Source: Flavobacteriales bacterium UBA1986 (lineage in GTDB: Bacteria; Bacteroidota; Bacteroidia; Flavobacteriales_G; Salibacteraceae). Taken from it: a stretch of DNA of 64,000 nt. The notes under the pieces are model-generated. The model was not told the origin of the DNA. It worked only from the letters and a program-made list of their open reading frames with translations, and ran no database searches. Location: positions 186,001 through 250,000 of the forward strand of contig DDDG01000006.1 of assembly GCA_002336245.1 (NCBI GenBank), written 5' to 3'. This document shows, piece by piece, positions 24,965 to 34,128 of this stretch (the first letter of the stretch is position 1; each line of letters opens with the position of its first letter). The translations under genes and the position numbers were made by a program.

Positions 24965-26676
24965 TGAAAAAAGTAATTCTCATTCTCAGCCTTACGCTCC
25001 TATTTGAAGGCGGCTTTGCCCAAGATCTTGGGAAACGAATTTGGCTCTCGGGACAGGCTCGGAACGTCCTCTTCTTCGATCAGTTTGAAGGAGCTGCAAA
25101 CGACACGGTAACGCCAACAAGGCAGAACTCCGGTCATACGATGGTCGACCTAGCAGCGAACATTCAACCGAACAAAAACACTTTCATTCATGGTATGGTG
25201 CGGATTCGCAACGACTACGGTGGATTTTGGTCTGGTGGTGTAACCTTCGATGTACGTCAGCTTTACTTGAAAGGAATCATCGCGAACTCGATTCGCTATC
25301 AAGTGGGAGACATCAACTATAAGTTGTCGCCGTACACCTTGAGAAACCCAGAACATGATCTTGAAAACGCTTTCTTGGACTACACGGACATTTACCGCGA
25401 GATTCTCGACTACGATCTGTTCTATGATTTCCAGAACTCATGGCGCCAGCAAGGAGCAGCAGTAGATTTTGCACTTCAATTCGAGAAGGTGATTTCTGAA
25501 TTGCAATTCAGTGGATTCATCAGTCGACAGAATCCTTCTAATTTTTCGACAGTGAACGAACGCCTTTATACCGGTGGTAACATTACGGCTGTTCAGTCGA
25601 AATACTTGAGTGTTGGATTGAACTACGTAAACATGTTCGATCTTCTAGGAACAGCTGTAGACAGCACGGTAATGTCAAACCCCGTGATTACCGCTACTTA
25701 TGAAGCTAAGTACGACCAAGACGACTACAAAGTGACCCTGATGGGTGAGCTTGGTAATTCGAGCATGATCATTCGGAACGACACCAATGCACCAGACTTA
25801 AGTGACTATTTCTTCGACCTTGGGGCGGCTTTGGATTACAAGCCTTTCGGAGCGAAGTTGAAAATTCGCTACAAGAATGTTGGACCGCAGTTCTTCAGCC
25901 CAGGGGCTCAAACACGTCGCATGAACTACTCGGCAATTCCGCTTTCTTACAACCGTTATGGAAATACGCAGCAGTTGCGTTCGATTGGTTTGATGGATGT
26001 CTTGCGCGATGCTTCCATCTATCAAACAACGCTTCGCACGGGCTTGATGAGCTACAATCCTGCCTACGGAAATGCAACTCCTTATGGTGAGGCCACTCCA
26101 AACCGTCAGGGCATCATTGCCGACCTCTCTCAAAAAGATAAGAAGCAGCGATGGGACGCTACTGCAACCCTGGGAATGTTGAACGAAATTGTTGGAACTG
26201 GAACCAACGAATTGAAGAGCTACACCTACTACAATGCGAAAGCAAATGCGTACGTCGATAAGTTCATTTCCAACTGGGACAAACAAATCAAAGTATCTGC
26301 CTCGTTCTGGTCAGAGACTACCGACCGCAAAGGCGCCTTCGAATTTGAAAACGTGAACCTTCAAAACCAGTCGATTGATGTAGGCCTCGACTTCGAGTTC
26401 ATGAAAGATGGTTTCTTAATGGCCAGCTACCGCGACCTAAGCTCTGTGGGGAATGATTATATGGCTGTTCGCGACGGATACCAAGATGTTGTAAATTATA
26501 CAGCCATGGTGAACGATATGAGCGAGACGCTTGTTATTGTAGGAGCACGTTATAAGTTTTCAAAAAAATCAACACTCAGCATTCTTTGGTCCGACTACAC
26601 AGCAGATTTCAAGGATGGCATCAACGATTCATATGGCATGAACAGCTTAGCCATCTTGTTTAACATGAAATTTTAA
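24964..26676 (+). CDS. Large outer-membrane barrel-like protein of unknown family (second of a coupled pair)
   Basis: The 570-residue protein has a signal peptide (MKKVILILSLTLLFEGGFAQ). The mature part consists of alternating strands such as FIHGMVRIRNDYGGFWSGGV and LKIRYKNVGPQFFSPGAQ, and it ends in ILFNMKF. The initiator shares the last base of the previous stop (TAATG). Together with the preceding gene it forms a tightly coupled outer-membrane pair in the place where other polysaccharide loci have susC/susD. No family was recognised and no catalytic motif seen. It could be a partner barrel or a large surface-exposed beta protein. Confidence 0.62.
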   Translation: MKKVILILSLTLLFEGGFAQDLGKRIWLSGQARNVLFFDQFEGAANDTVTPTRQNSGHTMVDLAANIQPNKNTFIHGMVRIRNDYGGFWSGGVTFDVRQLYLKGIIANSIRYQVGDINYKLSPYTLRNPEHDLENAFLDYTDIYREILDYDLFYDFQNSWRQQGAAVDFALQFEKVISELQFSGFISRQNPSNFSTVNERLYTGGNITAVQSKYLSVGLNYVNMFDLLGTAVDSTVMSNPVITATYEAKYDQDDYKVTLMGELGNSSMIIRNDTNAPDLSDYFFDLGAALDYKPFGAKLKIRYKNVGPQFFSPGAQTRRMNYSAIPLSYNRYGNTQQLRSIGLMDVLRDASIYQTTLRTGLMSYNPAYGNATPYGEATPNRQGIIADLSQKDKKQRWDATATLGMLNEIVGTGTNELKSYTYYNAKANAYVDKFISNWDKQIKVSASFWSETTDRKGAFEFENVNLQNQSIDVGLDFEFMKDGFLMASYRDLSSVGNDYMAVRDGYQDVVNYTAMVNDMSETLVIVGARYKFSKKSTLSILWSDYTADFKDGINDSYGMNSLAILFNMKF

Positions 26677-26681
26677 TCGAC

Positions 26682-27692
26682 ATGAAAAAGCTAATATCAC
26701 TCACCCTTCTTCTTAGCATTCCTGCACTCTTCTTCTCTTGCAACCGCGACACAGAAATGGAAGGTCCCTTGTTGGTGGATTTATTCGCCGACTTTGAATT
26801 CACTGAGGAGCTTTCGATCTCGCGCGATATTGTAGACTTTTCTACAGGTCAGAACATCATATTTAAGGCGAGCTTCAACAAGCAAGCTAATTGGGAACTG
26901 ACCATCAAAGGTTTGGAATCTCATGCAACAAAGATCATTACAGGCTTTTCACGAAGCATGGATGAATCCAATGCTCTTTGGGAAGGAAGTACTACGGAAC
27001 TTCCAATGTTCAAAACAGAGAAGTGTTTGGTAGACCTCTTCATCCCCGAAGATTCTACCCACATTACGGATACGGTGGAAATTGTTTTACCAAAGGTGAA
27101 CGAAGGCCTCTTGATTGCTGACTTTGAAAGCGGAGCAATAAACCCAAGTTGGAGAGATCCACTGGTGCAGTCTGGAGCCAATATGAGTTTCCGTGTTGCT
27201 CAGGACACCAGTGCAGCCCAAGGAAATTACTACTACGACATGGGTGGAGAAGTAAACTGGGACTACTTGATTGGCCTTCTGTACATCGACGCTGCGGCCT
27301 ACGGAGGCATCACTTTCGACTTGGCTGAAAATCCAGACGATGTGTGGTTCAACTTCATGTTGTGGGTTCCAGACGAGATTGACAATGCAATCGTGTTGTT
27401 TCAATTCCGAGAAGACGAGAACGAGAACGATAATTACGAGGCAAACTCTGAAGACATGTGGGCATACGAAATGACGGAATTCGAATCGGGATGGCAATTG
27501 ATCTCTCTTCCCTATTCCGACTTACAAAACCTGGTGAACGGACAGCCTGCTGACCCCAACGGAAATGCTCTTCATGAGCCAAACAAACTACGTCAGATCC
27601 AGCTCTTGTTCCTAGCCGATCCTGCATCAGGTTACAGCCAAGCATTTTTGGATTATGTCATTTTCACCAATGGTGGACCACTCATCCCGTAG
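26682..27692 (+). CDS. Lipoprotein of unknown function, probable glycan-binding
   Basis: The 336-residue protein has a lipoprotein signal with Cys20 (LFFSC). An immunoglobulin-like N-terminal domain follows (DIVDFSTGQNIIFKASF), then a ~170-residue jelly-roll-like domain (LLIADFESG to YVIFTNGG). The latter resembles the carbohydrate-binding jelly rolls that open with a 'DFE' strand. It lies 5 bases after the second barrel gene and 3 bases before the CBM9-like lipoprotein. It may be a surface glycan-binding protein of the locus, in the functional niche of SusE/SusF. The family is not identified. Confidence 0.6.
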   Translation: MKKLISLTLLLSIPALFFSCNRDTEMEGPLLVDLFADFEFTEELSISRDIVDFSTGQNIIFKASFNKQANWELTIKGLESHATKIITGFSRSMDESNALWEGSTTELPMFKTEKCLVDLFIPEDSTHITDTVEIVLPKVNEGLLIADFESGAINPSWRDPLVQSGANMSFRVAQDTSAAQGNYYYDMGGEVNWDYLIGLLYIDAAAYGGITFDLAENPDDVWFNFMLWVPDEIDNAIVLFQFREDENENDNYEANSEDMWAYEMTEFESGWQLISLPYSDLQNLVNGQPADPNGNALHEPNKLRQIQLLFLADPASGYSQAFLDYVIFTNGGPLIP

Positions 27693-27695
27693 ACT

Positions 27696-29021
27696 ATGAA
27701 AAGAATACTCGCAACATCTGCCGCCTCTCTCCTACTCATCACAGCCTGTATTGAGGTAAAAGAAGCCAGTCTTTTCGACGCACCTCCGAAAACAGAAGTA
27801 CCCGAAAGTGTTCAGGGCTTCTATGGGGTAAACATCTTCGACGAAGAGCTTACTGCCGATTTTTGGGGAGAAGAAAACAAAACTTGCTTTCAAGCCGAGC
27901 GCACGAAAGAAGGAAATCCTTACGGGGAATATGCCATGAAAGTGAAATGGGACAAAGACATCGGAGCCTGCGATTGGATTGGGATGGGATTCGGCTGGAA
28001 CGGCTGGATGGCCAAAGATCTAGAAGCTGTATTCGACACTGCAGCGCTCAGTATGAGGGTAAAACCCGTTAAGGGAAGCTTTGGTAATTTGCCCGTAGCC
28101 ATCTCTTTTGAGGACTACGCCGGTAAAGGCGCCTGGTTGGGGTTCTCTCCAAAAGCTGTTGTCGCAGAGAAATTTGAGAACGGATGGACTTACCTAGAAT
28201 TTCCGCTTTCTGAGTTTAATTGGGCAGAGCAAGGAACGAATCCGGCCAACATCAAACAGCTCATCATTCAATTGGAAGCTACTGGTGAATTCTACTTCGA
28301 TGAGATTAAAATTGTGAAACGCATTGGCGGCTTCGACAAAAGGTATACGGCCATTTACCAGCCCGATTTAAAGGTTGAGATCGATGGTAAGTTCGACGAT
28401 GCCGTGTGGACTCAAAGCGAAAGCGCACAAATGGGAGAGAATCAAATCATGATATCAGCTTCCGATGAATTCATCTACTTCGCTGGTAAAATTGAAGATG
28501 AAACGCCACGCTCAAACACCAAGTCAGGCGCCGATGTATGGAATGGAGATGCATTCGAATTCTGCATTCGAAACGACCCGTATTCAAGCGTTGCACGTAA
28601 GTTTTGGTCTACCCTTGATCAGCACATCGCCTTGGGTTTCGGTTCAGAGGAATCGGGCTGGAGTTACAGCGGGAAAAAATCTAAATCAAACTCCAATATG
28701 GAAGAGCTGGTAGTAACCGGCATCAAAGGAGCCGCTTGGGATTTCAGTGCCAAAAAGGAACTGAATGACTATGAAGCCAAATTGGTGACACGAAAAGGAG
28801 GAATGGATTTCGAATTTAAAGTTCCCATTTCAGAATTGGGTATGAAAAAGATCAACACCCGGAAAATCCATCCTTTTGAAATGGCCCTTGATTTTGGAGA
28901 TGCCGAATCGAGAAAAGAACAACTGGTATGGAACAGTCCGGAAGGAGCTCCATTCCACGAGAGTTCATCGAGCTGGGGAGAGATTGTCTTTCAAGAAACA
29001 AAGACCATCGCGGCCAAATAA
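27696..29021 (+). CDS. Lipoprotein with a CBM9-like C-terminal domain
   Basis: The 441-residue protein has a lipobox at Cys18 (LLITAC). Residues ~40-210 form a jelly-roll-like module similar in outline to that of the preceding lipoprotein. Residues ~225-440 match a family-9 carbohydrate-binding / DOMON-like fold: LKVEIDGKFDDAVWTQSE, ISASDEFIYFAGKIED and WNGDAFEFCIRND. The domain's function is sugar binding, without visible catalytic residues. Surface or outer-membrane attachment and position in the operon support a glycan-capture role. Confidence 0.68.
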   Translation: MKRILATSAASLLLITACIEVKEASLFDAPPKTEVPESVQGFYGVNIFDEELTADFWGEENKTCFQAERTKEGNPYGEYAMKVKWDKDIGACDWIGMGFGWNGWMAKDLEAVFDTAALSMRVKPVKGSFGNLPVAISFEDYAGKGAWLGFSPKAVVAEKFENGWTYLEFPLSEFNWAEQGTNPANIKQLIIQLEATGEFYFDEIKIVKRIGGFDKRYTAIYQPDLKVEIDGKFDDAVWTQSESAQMGENQIMISASDEFIYFAGKIEDETPRSNTKSGADVWNGDAFEFCIRNDPYSSVARKFWSTLDQHIALGFGSEESGWSYSGKKSKSNSNMEELVVTGIKGAAWDFSAKKELNDYEAKLVTRKGGMDFEFKVPISELGMKKINTRKIHPFEMALDFGDAESRKEQLVWNSPEGAPFHESSSSWGEIVFQETKTIAAK

Positions 29022-29057
29022 TTCGATTTAATGAGAAGTATAAATAGCAATCGCTGA

Positions 29058-31259
29058 ATGAGTACAAACGCAAGCTCTGAAGTAGTGAAGGATTCGTTTA
29101 TAGAAGACCTTCTTCAGGAAATGACCCTAGAAGAAAAAGTGGGGCAGATGACACAGATCAACCTCGATGTAATTTCGAAAGGAGAGATCTACCAACTTGA
29201 AGAACCTCATTCCCTCGACATCACAAAGCTTCGGAATGCCATTCTCAAGTATCACGTAGGCTCGTTTTTAAATTGTCCTGGTTATGCTCTTCCTAAAGCA
29301 CATTGGGTAAAGATCATCACCCAAATTCAGGACGTAGCCACCAACGAAAGTCGACTCAAAATTCCAGTGATTTATGGAATCGACGCGATTCATGGCGCCA
29401 ACTACATGAGCGAAGGCGTTTTATTTCCTCAACCTGTTGCACAAGCAGCTTCTTGGGATCCGAAGTTGGCTCAGCGGGTATGTGAGATTACGGCCATTGA
29501 AACACGTTCCATGGGAACGCCTTGGGCCTTCTCCCCTGTTCTCGATGTTATGCGTCAAGCGCTGTGGGTGAGAAACTTCGAAACCTTTGGTGAAGATCCA
29601 ATGCTCGTTACAGATATGGGCCTAGGTGCCGTAAAAGGACTCGAAGGCGACGACGTCTCGAAGATCGACAAGGTTGCTTCCTGCTTAAAACACTTCATTG
29701 GCTACTCGTGGCCATACGATGGCAAAGACCGCTCTCCGGCATACATTCCAGAACGGCAGCTTCGCGAACTCATCATGCCTCCTTTTGAGGAAGCAATCAA
29801 GGCGGGAGCGAAAACCATTATGGTGAATTCCGGAGAAATCAACGGAATTCCAACCCATTCAAACCCTGGGCTTCTGCAGAAAGTATTGCGCGATGAATTA
29901 GGTTTTGAAGGAGTAGCCGTTTCCGACTGGGAGGACATCATTAAACTTCATCAGTACCACAGAACCTCTCCGAACCTAAAACATGCCGTTAAAACGACGA
30001 TTATGGCTGGTGTGGACATGGCCATGGTTCCAAACAACTACGAATTCTCCGAAAGCCTCGTAGAGCTCGTGCGCGAAGGAGAAGTTCCTGAATCTCGCTT
30101 GGATGAATCTGTGCGTCGCATCTTGAAGCTCAAGAAAGACCTTGGACTATGGGAAAACCCAGTTGTTCCAGAAGGAGAATACGTAAAAAGCAGGCCGACC
30201 GAATTTGAAGACTTCAGCCGAAAGGTGGCTGAAGAATCCATTACTCTCTTAAAAAACGAAGACAACTGTCTTCCACTCAAAAAGGATCAAAAGGTTCTGC
30301 TTACCGGCCCAATTGCCGACTCCCTTTCCATGGTGAATGGAGCGTGGAGTAGAACTTGGCAAGGACAAGACGAGCATCGCAACAACCCAGAAAAGAATAC
30401 GGTACTGGATGCACTCAAGATTGTAAACTCAGACGTGGACTACGCCCCTGGTTGCACCCTTACTGAATTAAAAACAGATAAGGCATGGGAGGAAAAAGTA
30501 AAAGCTTCTGATGTTGTTATTGCTTGTTTGGGTGAATTGCCCGGAACAGAAAAACCCGGCGACATTCATGAATTGGTGATGGACGAAGCTCAACTCAAAT
30601 ACATCGAGCACCTCTCTACTTTTGGGAAGGAGATTGTGTTGATTCTGTTTGAATCGCGTCCGCGCATCATCAACCGCATTGTAGACTTATGCCACGGCAT
30701 CATCCATGCCTATTTTCCAAGTGAAGAGGGAACTTTGGCCTTGGCCGACATTCTCTACGGCAATGTGAATCCTTCTGGGAAGTTACCTTACACCTATCCA
30801 AGGTATGCGAATACCCTGCTGACCTACGATTTCAAGATCACAGCCGACCTCAATGAGAATTACGAGCTAAACGGCTTTAAACCTCAGTTTGAATTTGGAC
30901 ACGGCTTGAGCTACACCAGCTTTGAGTACAACAACTTCCGTCTCGACAGTCCGAGTAAGATTCAACTAAACGACGACATTCACTTTTCTGTGGAAGTCAC
31001 CAATACAGGTAATCGTGAAGGAAAGGAAGTCGTGCAACTCTACATTTCAGACGTTTACGCAAGTGTGACTCCGCCTGTGAAGCGTTTGAGAGCCTACGAT
31101 AAGATTCTCTTAAAGCCTGGAGAGACCAAACGTGTGGAATTTGTTGTTCCATGCTCTCGTCTTGCCTTTGTTGGACGTGATTGGAAGTGGGTTGTGGAAC
31201 CCGGAGATTTCATCGCCACCATCGGAAACCAGCATCTTAATTTTTACATAAACGAATGA
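29058..31259 (+). CDS. GH3 beta-glucosidase, cytoplasmic
   Basis: The 733-residue protein has the full GH3 layout. The N-terminal barrel carries IYGIDAIHGANYM, CLKHFIGYSWPYDG and TIMVNSGEINGIPTH, with the nucleophile aspartate in GVAVSDWEDI (~residue 293). The alpha/beta sandwich follows, and the FN3-like end carries VEVTNTGNREGKEVVQLYIS. GH3 enzymes of this type remove glucose from beta-1,3 or beta-1,4 oligosaccharides. No signal peptide is visible (MSTNASSEVVKDSF), so unlike most PUL GH3 enzymes it would act in the cytoplasm on imported di- or oligosaccharides. The gap before it is 36 bases, and it overlaps the GH16 gene by 4 bases. Confidence 0.88.
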   Translation: MSTNASSEVVKDSFIEDLLQEMTLEEKVGQMTQINLDVISKGEIYQLEEPHSLDITKLRNAILKYHVGSFLNCPGYALPKAHWVKIITQIQDVATNESRLKIPVIYGIDAIHGANYMSEGVLFPQPVAQAASWDPKLAQRVCEITAIETRSMGTPWAFSPVLDVMRQALWVRNFETFGEDPMLVTDMGLGAVKGLEGDDVSKIDKVASCLKHFIGYSWPYDGKDRSPAYIPERQLRELIMPPFEEAIKAGAKTIMVNSGEINGIPTHSNPGLLQKVLRDELGFEGVAVSDWEDIIKLHQYHRTSPNLKHAVKTTIMAGVDMAMVPNNYEFSESLVELVREGEVPESRLDESVRRILKLKKDLGLWENPVVPEGEYVKSRPTEFEDFSRKVAEESITLLKNEDNCLPLKKDQKVLLTGPIADSLSMVNGAWSRTWQGQDEHRNNPEKNTVLDALKIVNSDVDYAPGCTLTELKTDKAWEEKVKASDVVIACLGELPGTEKPGDIHELVMDEAQLKYIEHLSTFGKEIVLILFESRPRIINRIVDLCHGIIHAYFPSEEGTLALADILYGNVNPSGKLPYTYPRYANTLLTYDFKITADLNENYELNGFKPQFEFGHGLSYTSFEYNNFRLDSPSKIQLNDDIHFSVEVTNTGNREGKEVVQLYISDVYASVTPPVKRLRAYDKILLKPGETKRVEFVVPCSRLAFVGRDWKWVVEPGDFIATIGNQHLNFYINE

Positions 31260-32101
31260 TTATGAAGTCAGTGGAAACCTTCGTCGCCGTCACCAAGCTC
31301 AGCGTTCTTGCCATTCTGTTGCAGTCGTGTAATCTCTCGGAAGCACCAGAATCTGTTCGCATCGAAGATGAAGTCACTTTCTCTGGATATAAGTGGGACA
31401 TCAAACACAGCGAAGCACCTGTAGGTCCTGGACCGAACCCCTTTTCCAGACAAGCCGACGACGTATATGTAGACAGCAAAGGCCGATTGCATTTGCGCAT
31501 TGCACAGCACAACAACATTTGGTATTCGACCGAGGTTGTTAGCCAAGATTCAATGGGTTATGGAACCTACCGTTGGACAGTAACCGGCGATTTGAAAAAC
31601 ATTCCAACCAACATCGTTCTTGGACTCTTTACCTGGGACAACGAAACCTTCACCACAGACGCGAACAGCGAGGTTGACATTGAGTTTGCCTATTGGGGTG
31701 ATTCAAGTTTGACATCTTCCCTACTCTATTCAGTTCAACCAGTGAACTTCGGCGTGTTTTATAAAGAGCGTACATATCATCCGGAATTTGACGGTGACGT
31801 TCTCATCGGTACTTCTACACATGAATTCACTTGGACACCAGACTTGATCACTTGGTCGAGTCATACAGGTTATGCCGACGAAGAAGGAACTCCCATTGCC
31901 TCTTGGTCGTACGATTTAAATAATCCTGCACGCCGTAAATTCGAAGGTGGAGCTCGTTCAAATCCCGTCATCATTCCAAAACCAAGTCCAACCACTGGAG
32001 CTCGCATGAATTTGTGGATCGCTTCACATCTTGAAACTTACCCATTGGACAATGAAGAGCACGAGATCATCTTAGACAGTTTTGAGTATACTCCCTTGTA
32101 G
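31256..32101 (+). CDS. GH16-like endo-glucanase lipoprotein
   Basis: The 281-residue protein has a lipobox at Cys25 (AILLQSC). A concanavalin-like sandwich follows, with YGTYRWTVTGDL on one face. The active-site strand SEVDIEF gives the ExDxE signature of GH16 (E139, D141, E143). These enzymes cut beta-1,3 or mixed-linkage glucans and related galactans internally. The protein is short for a GH16 and some flanking motifs are divergent, so a related jelly-roll hydrolase family remains possible. It is the last gene of the operon and starts inside the GH3 stop (ATGA). As an outer-membrane lipoprotein it would make the first cut outside the cell. Confidence 0.72.
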   Translation: MIMKSVETFVAVTKLSVLAILLQSCNLSEAPESVRIEDEVTFSGYKWDIKHSEAPVGPGPNPFSRQADDVYVDSKGRLHLRIAQHNNIWYSTEVVSQDSMGYGTYRWTVTGDLKNIPTNIVLGLFTWDNETFTTDANSEVDIEFAYWGDSSLTSSLLYSVQPVNFGVFYKERTYHPEFDGDVLIGTSTHEFTWTPDLITWSSHTGYADEEGTPIASWSYDLNNPARRKFEGGARSNPVIIPKPSPTTGARMNLWIASHLETYPLDNEEHEIILDSFEYTPL

Positions 32102-32393
32102 TTAGGATATGGGATTTGAGCCTGGGATTTGACGCTTTCGCTTTGCTTCAGCGTACAAAGGGGCCTGGAATTTGGGATTTGAACAGCCGCACAGTGCCCT
32201 CTTTTATCTTTAGTCTTTTCTCTTCTACGCTATCACTCTCCCACTCTTCAACTCTTCAACTCTTCAACTCCTGATCACAGCGGCTTCGACAAGCTTAGCC
32301 TGACTACGTTTAGATTGGATGTGAGCACGAGAGTGAGACTTTATTTAGCTCTTAAACTTCAAGCTTTTCCTCTTTTATCTTTCCTCTTTAACC
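32102..32393. repeat. Repeat-rich gap between convergent carbohydrate genes
   Basis: No coding signal was seen. The gap holds several near-copies of GGGATTTGAnCCTGG, a short hairpin (ACGCT...AGCGT), an 8-base tandem unit ACTCTTCA repeated 3.5 times at 32243-32270, and a GCTTCGACAAGCTTAGCCTG stretch. Such intergenic mosaics are common repeats in Bacteroidota genomes. No strong terminator was identified, although both flanking genes end here. Confidence 0.5.
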
Positions 32394-33959
32394 TCAGTCT
32401 CTCACAAGCTGCTTCTCAAGCTCCTCAAGCGATTTCCCTTTGGTTTCAGGAAGTACTTTGATGACGAAGATAAATCCTGCAAGCGCAAAGAGGCCATAGA
32501 TGACGAAAGTCCATACGTTGCCGATGGTATTGAGTTCCCATGGAAATACCAATTGAACGGTGAAACTCACCATGGAGTTTACAAAACCCACGAAGGAGAT
32601 TGCCAATCCGCGGATGTAGTTCGGGAAGAGTTCCGAGAACAGTACCCACATGATGGGGCCTAGCGACATGGCGAAGAAAGCCACGAAAGAAAGGACACCG
32701 ACGAGGATCAACATTGGGTTTGCTGTGATCGCCGCTGTAATGATATTGGTTTCATAAACCATAGCTTCTCCTCGTCCTACTTGTTCTTGAATGGCCGCCT
32801 TGAAGGCAATGTCGCTGTCGTAGACGATGCCTTTGATGGGTTCCAGTTTTTCACTCACTTCTGTGGGAACACCTTCCACTGGAAAAGCCTTCAACTCATA
32901 TCGGGCCTGAGAAAAACCGTAAGCCAAAAGGAACATGCTTCCTGCAATGCCTAAAACACCAATACTCAAAAGTGGTTTTCTTCCCAACTTATCGATGGTG
33001 AGCATGGCTAGTACTGTGAACACAAGGTTCGTAAGACCTACCAGAATGGCTTGGATGAAGGCAGCATCGGTTCCAATCCCTGTTTGTTCGAAGATCATCG
33101 GTGCGTAGAAAAAGACCGAGTTGATCCCTGTAATTTGCTGCAAGATTCCCACAACAACACCAATGGTCATAACCAATGCTAAGGCTGGCCTCAGCAGATC
33201 CTTCATACTGTAATGCTTTACCTTTTCAGTGCCTGTGGAAAGGCTTTCCTTAACAGCTTGAATTTGCCTTTGAATGGCTTCTGGGTCGGGGTTTACTTTG
33301 TTGAAAACCCTAACTGCATCCTGTTCTTTTCCGTGCATCAACAACCATCTCGGACTTCTTGGCACCACGAAGAGGGCCAGAAAGTAGAACACGGCAGGAA
33401 TTGTTTCAAGCCCCAGCATCCAGCGCCAGTTGTGCTTGTTGATTCCTAAGCTTTCAACCCAAGAGGCATCTGAATCGCCCAGGCTTAAAATGAGGTAATT
33501 GGTGAAGAAGGCCAAGGATATACCAACCACAATGTTCAGCTGATTGAAGGATACCATTGTACCGCGCAACTTGGCAGGAGAAACTTCCGCGATGTACATT
33601 GGGGCAATGATGAGGGCTGCACCTACGCCAAATCCACCCAGCATACGAGCGAATACAAGAAAGATAAAGTTCGGTGCGATGGCCGATAGAACAGCGGATA
33701 CCAAGAAAAACATTGCTGCCCACTTCAAAGTGTAGCGTCTTCCATATTTATCACTGATTGGTCCAGCGGCCAACATGGCCAGCGTGGAAGTGAGAGTCAA
33801 GGAACTTACAGACCATCCCAGCTCTAATTTCGTGAGATTAAATTCGATCTCAATAAACTTTACAACTCCTGAAATTACAGAAGCATCGAATCCCATAAGC
33901 AGTCCACCCAGTGCAACGATCGAGGCAATGAGGACGATAAAACGCGTAGTTTTTGACAT
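32394..33959 (-). CDS. MFS sugar porter
   Basis: The 521-residue, 12-helix inner-membrane protein has sugar-porter signatures: SDKYGRRYTLKWA (loop 2-3), PRSPRWLLMHGKEQDAVRVF (end of N-half), a second DKLGRKPLL (loop 8-9) and the closing PETKGKSLEELE. It has a long loop (~370-410) between helices 9 and 10. It is convergent with the GH16 gene and has its own promoter region with a perfect palindrome at 34006-34024. It likely imports glucose or a related sugar and complements the sodium symporter in the operon. Confidence 0.87.
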   Translation of the reverse strand: MSKTTRFIVLIASIVALGGLLMGFDASVISGVVKFIEIEFNLTKLELGWSVSSLTLTSTLAMLAAGPISDKYGRRYTLKWAAMFFLVSAVLSAIAPNFIFLVFARMLGGFGVGAALIIAPMYIAEVSPAKLRGTMVSFNQLNIVVGISLAFFTNYLILSLGDSDASWVESLGINKHNWRWMLGLETIPAVFYFLALFVVPRSPRWLLMHGKEQDAVRVFNKVNPDPEAIQRQIQAVKESLSTGTEKVKHYSMKDLLRPALALVMTIGVVVGILQQITGINSVFFYAPMIFEQTGIGTDAAFIQAILVGLTNLVFTVLAMLTIDKLGRKPLLSIGVLGIAGSMFLLAYGFSQARYELKAFPVEGVPTEVSEKLEPIKGIVYDSDIAFKAAIQEQVGRGEAMVYETNIITAAITANPMLILVGVLSFVAFFAMSLGPIMWVLFSELFPNYIRGLAISFVGFVNSMVSFTVQLVFPWELNTIGNVWTFVIYGLFALAGFIFVIKVLPETKGKSLEELEKQLVRD

Positions 33960-34005
33960 GTGAATTTTCTTGAGAGCGAACCAAAGTAAAACATTTTCCC
34001 CAAGT

Positions 34006-34024
34006 TATAGTACACAGTACTATA
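34006..34024. promoter_or_regulatory. Perfect 8+3+8 palindrome upstream of the MFS porter
   Basis: TATAGTACACAGTACTATA has perfect 8-base arms around ACA. It lies 47 bases before the start codon. Just downstream, leftward, are a CTTGG at 34000-34004 and TTACTTTG at 33982-33989, a plausible -33/-7 pair. The site is in an activator position. Its AGTACA half-site recurs in the direct repeat at 19176-19207. Confidence 0.6.
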
Positions 34025-34128
34025 TTGCCCATACCCGCTCGCAGCAAGTTTTGCAACACAAAGGAAATTTAGACGTACTATCTAAAGTTCGAGACCACAT
34101 CATCAATATGTAACGATACTTGCTCTAG

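Noticed and set aside
22955..26676. A SusC/SusD pair
   Set aside because: No STN, carboxypeptidase-regulatory or plug domain and no TonB box in the first protein. The second has a barrel-like strand pattern and an ordinary signal peptide, whereas SusD is a helical lipoprotein.
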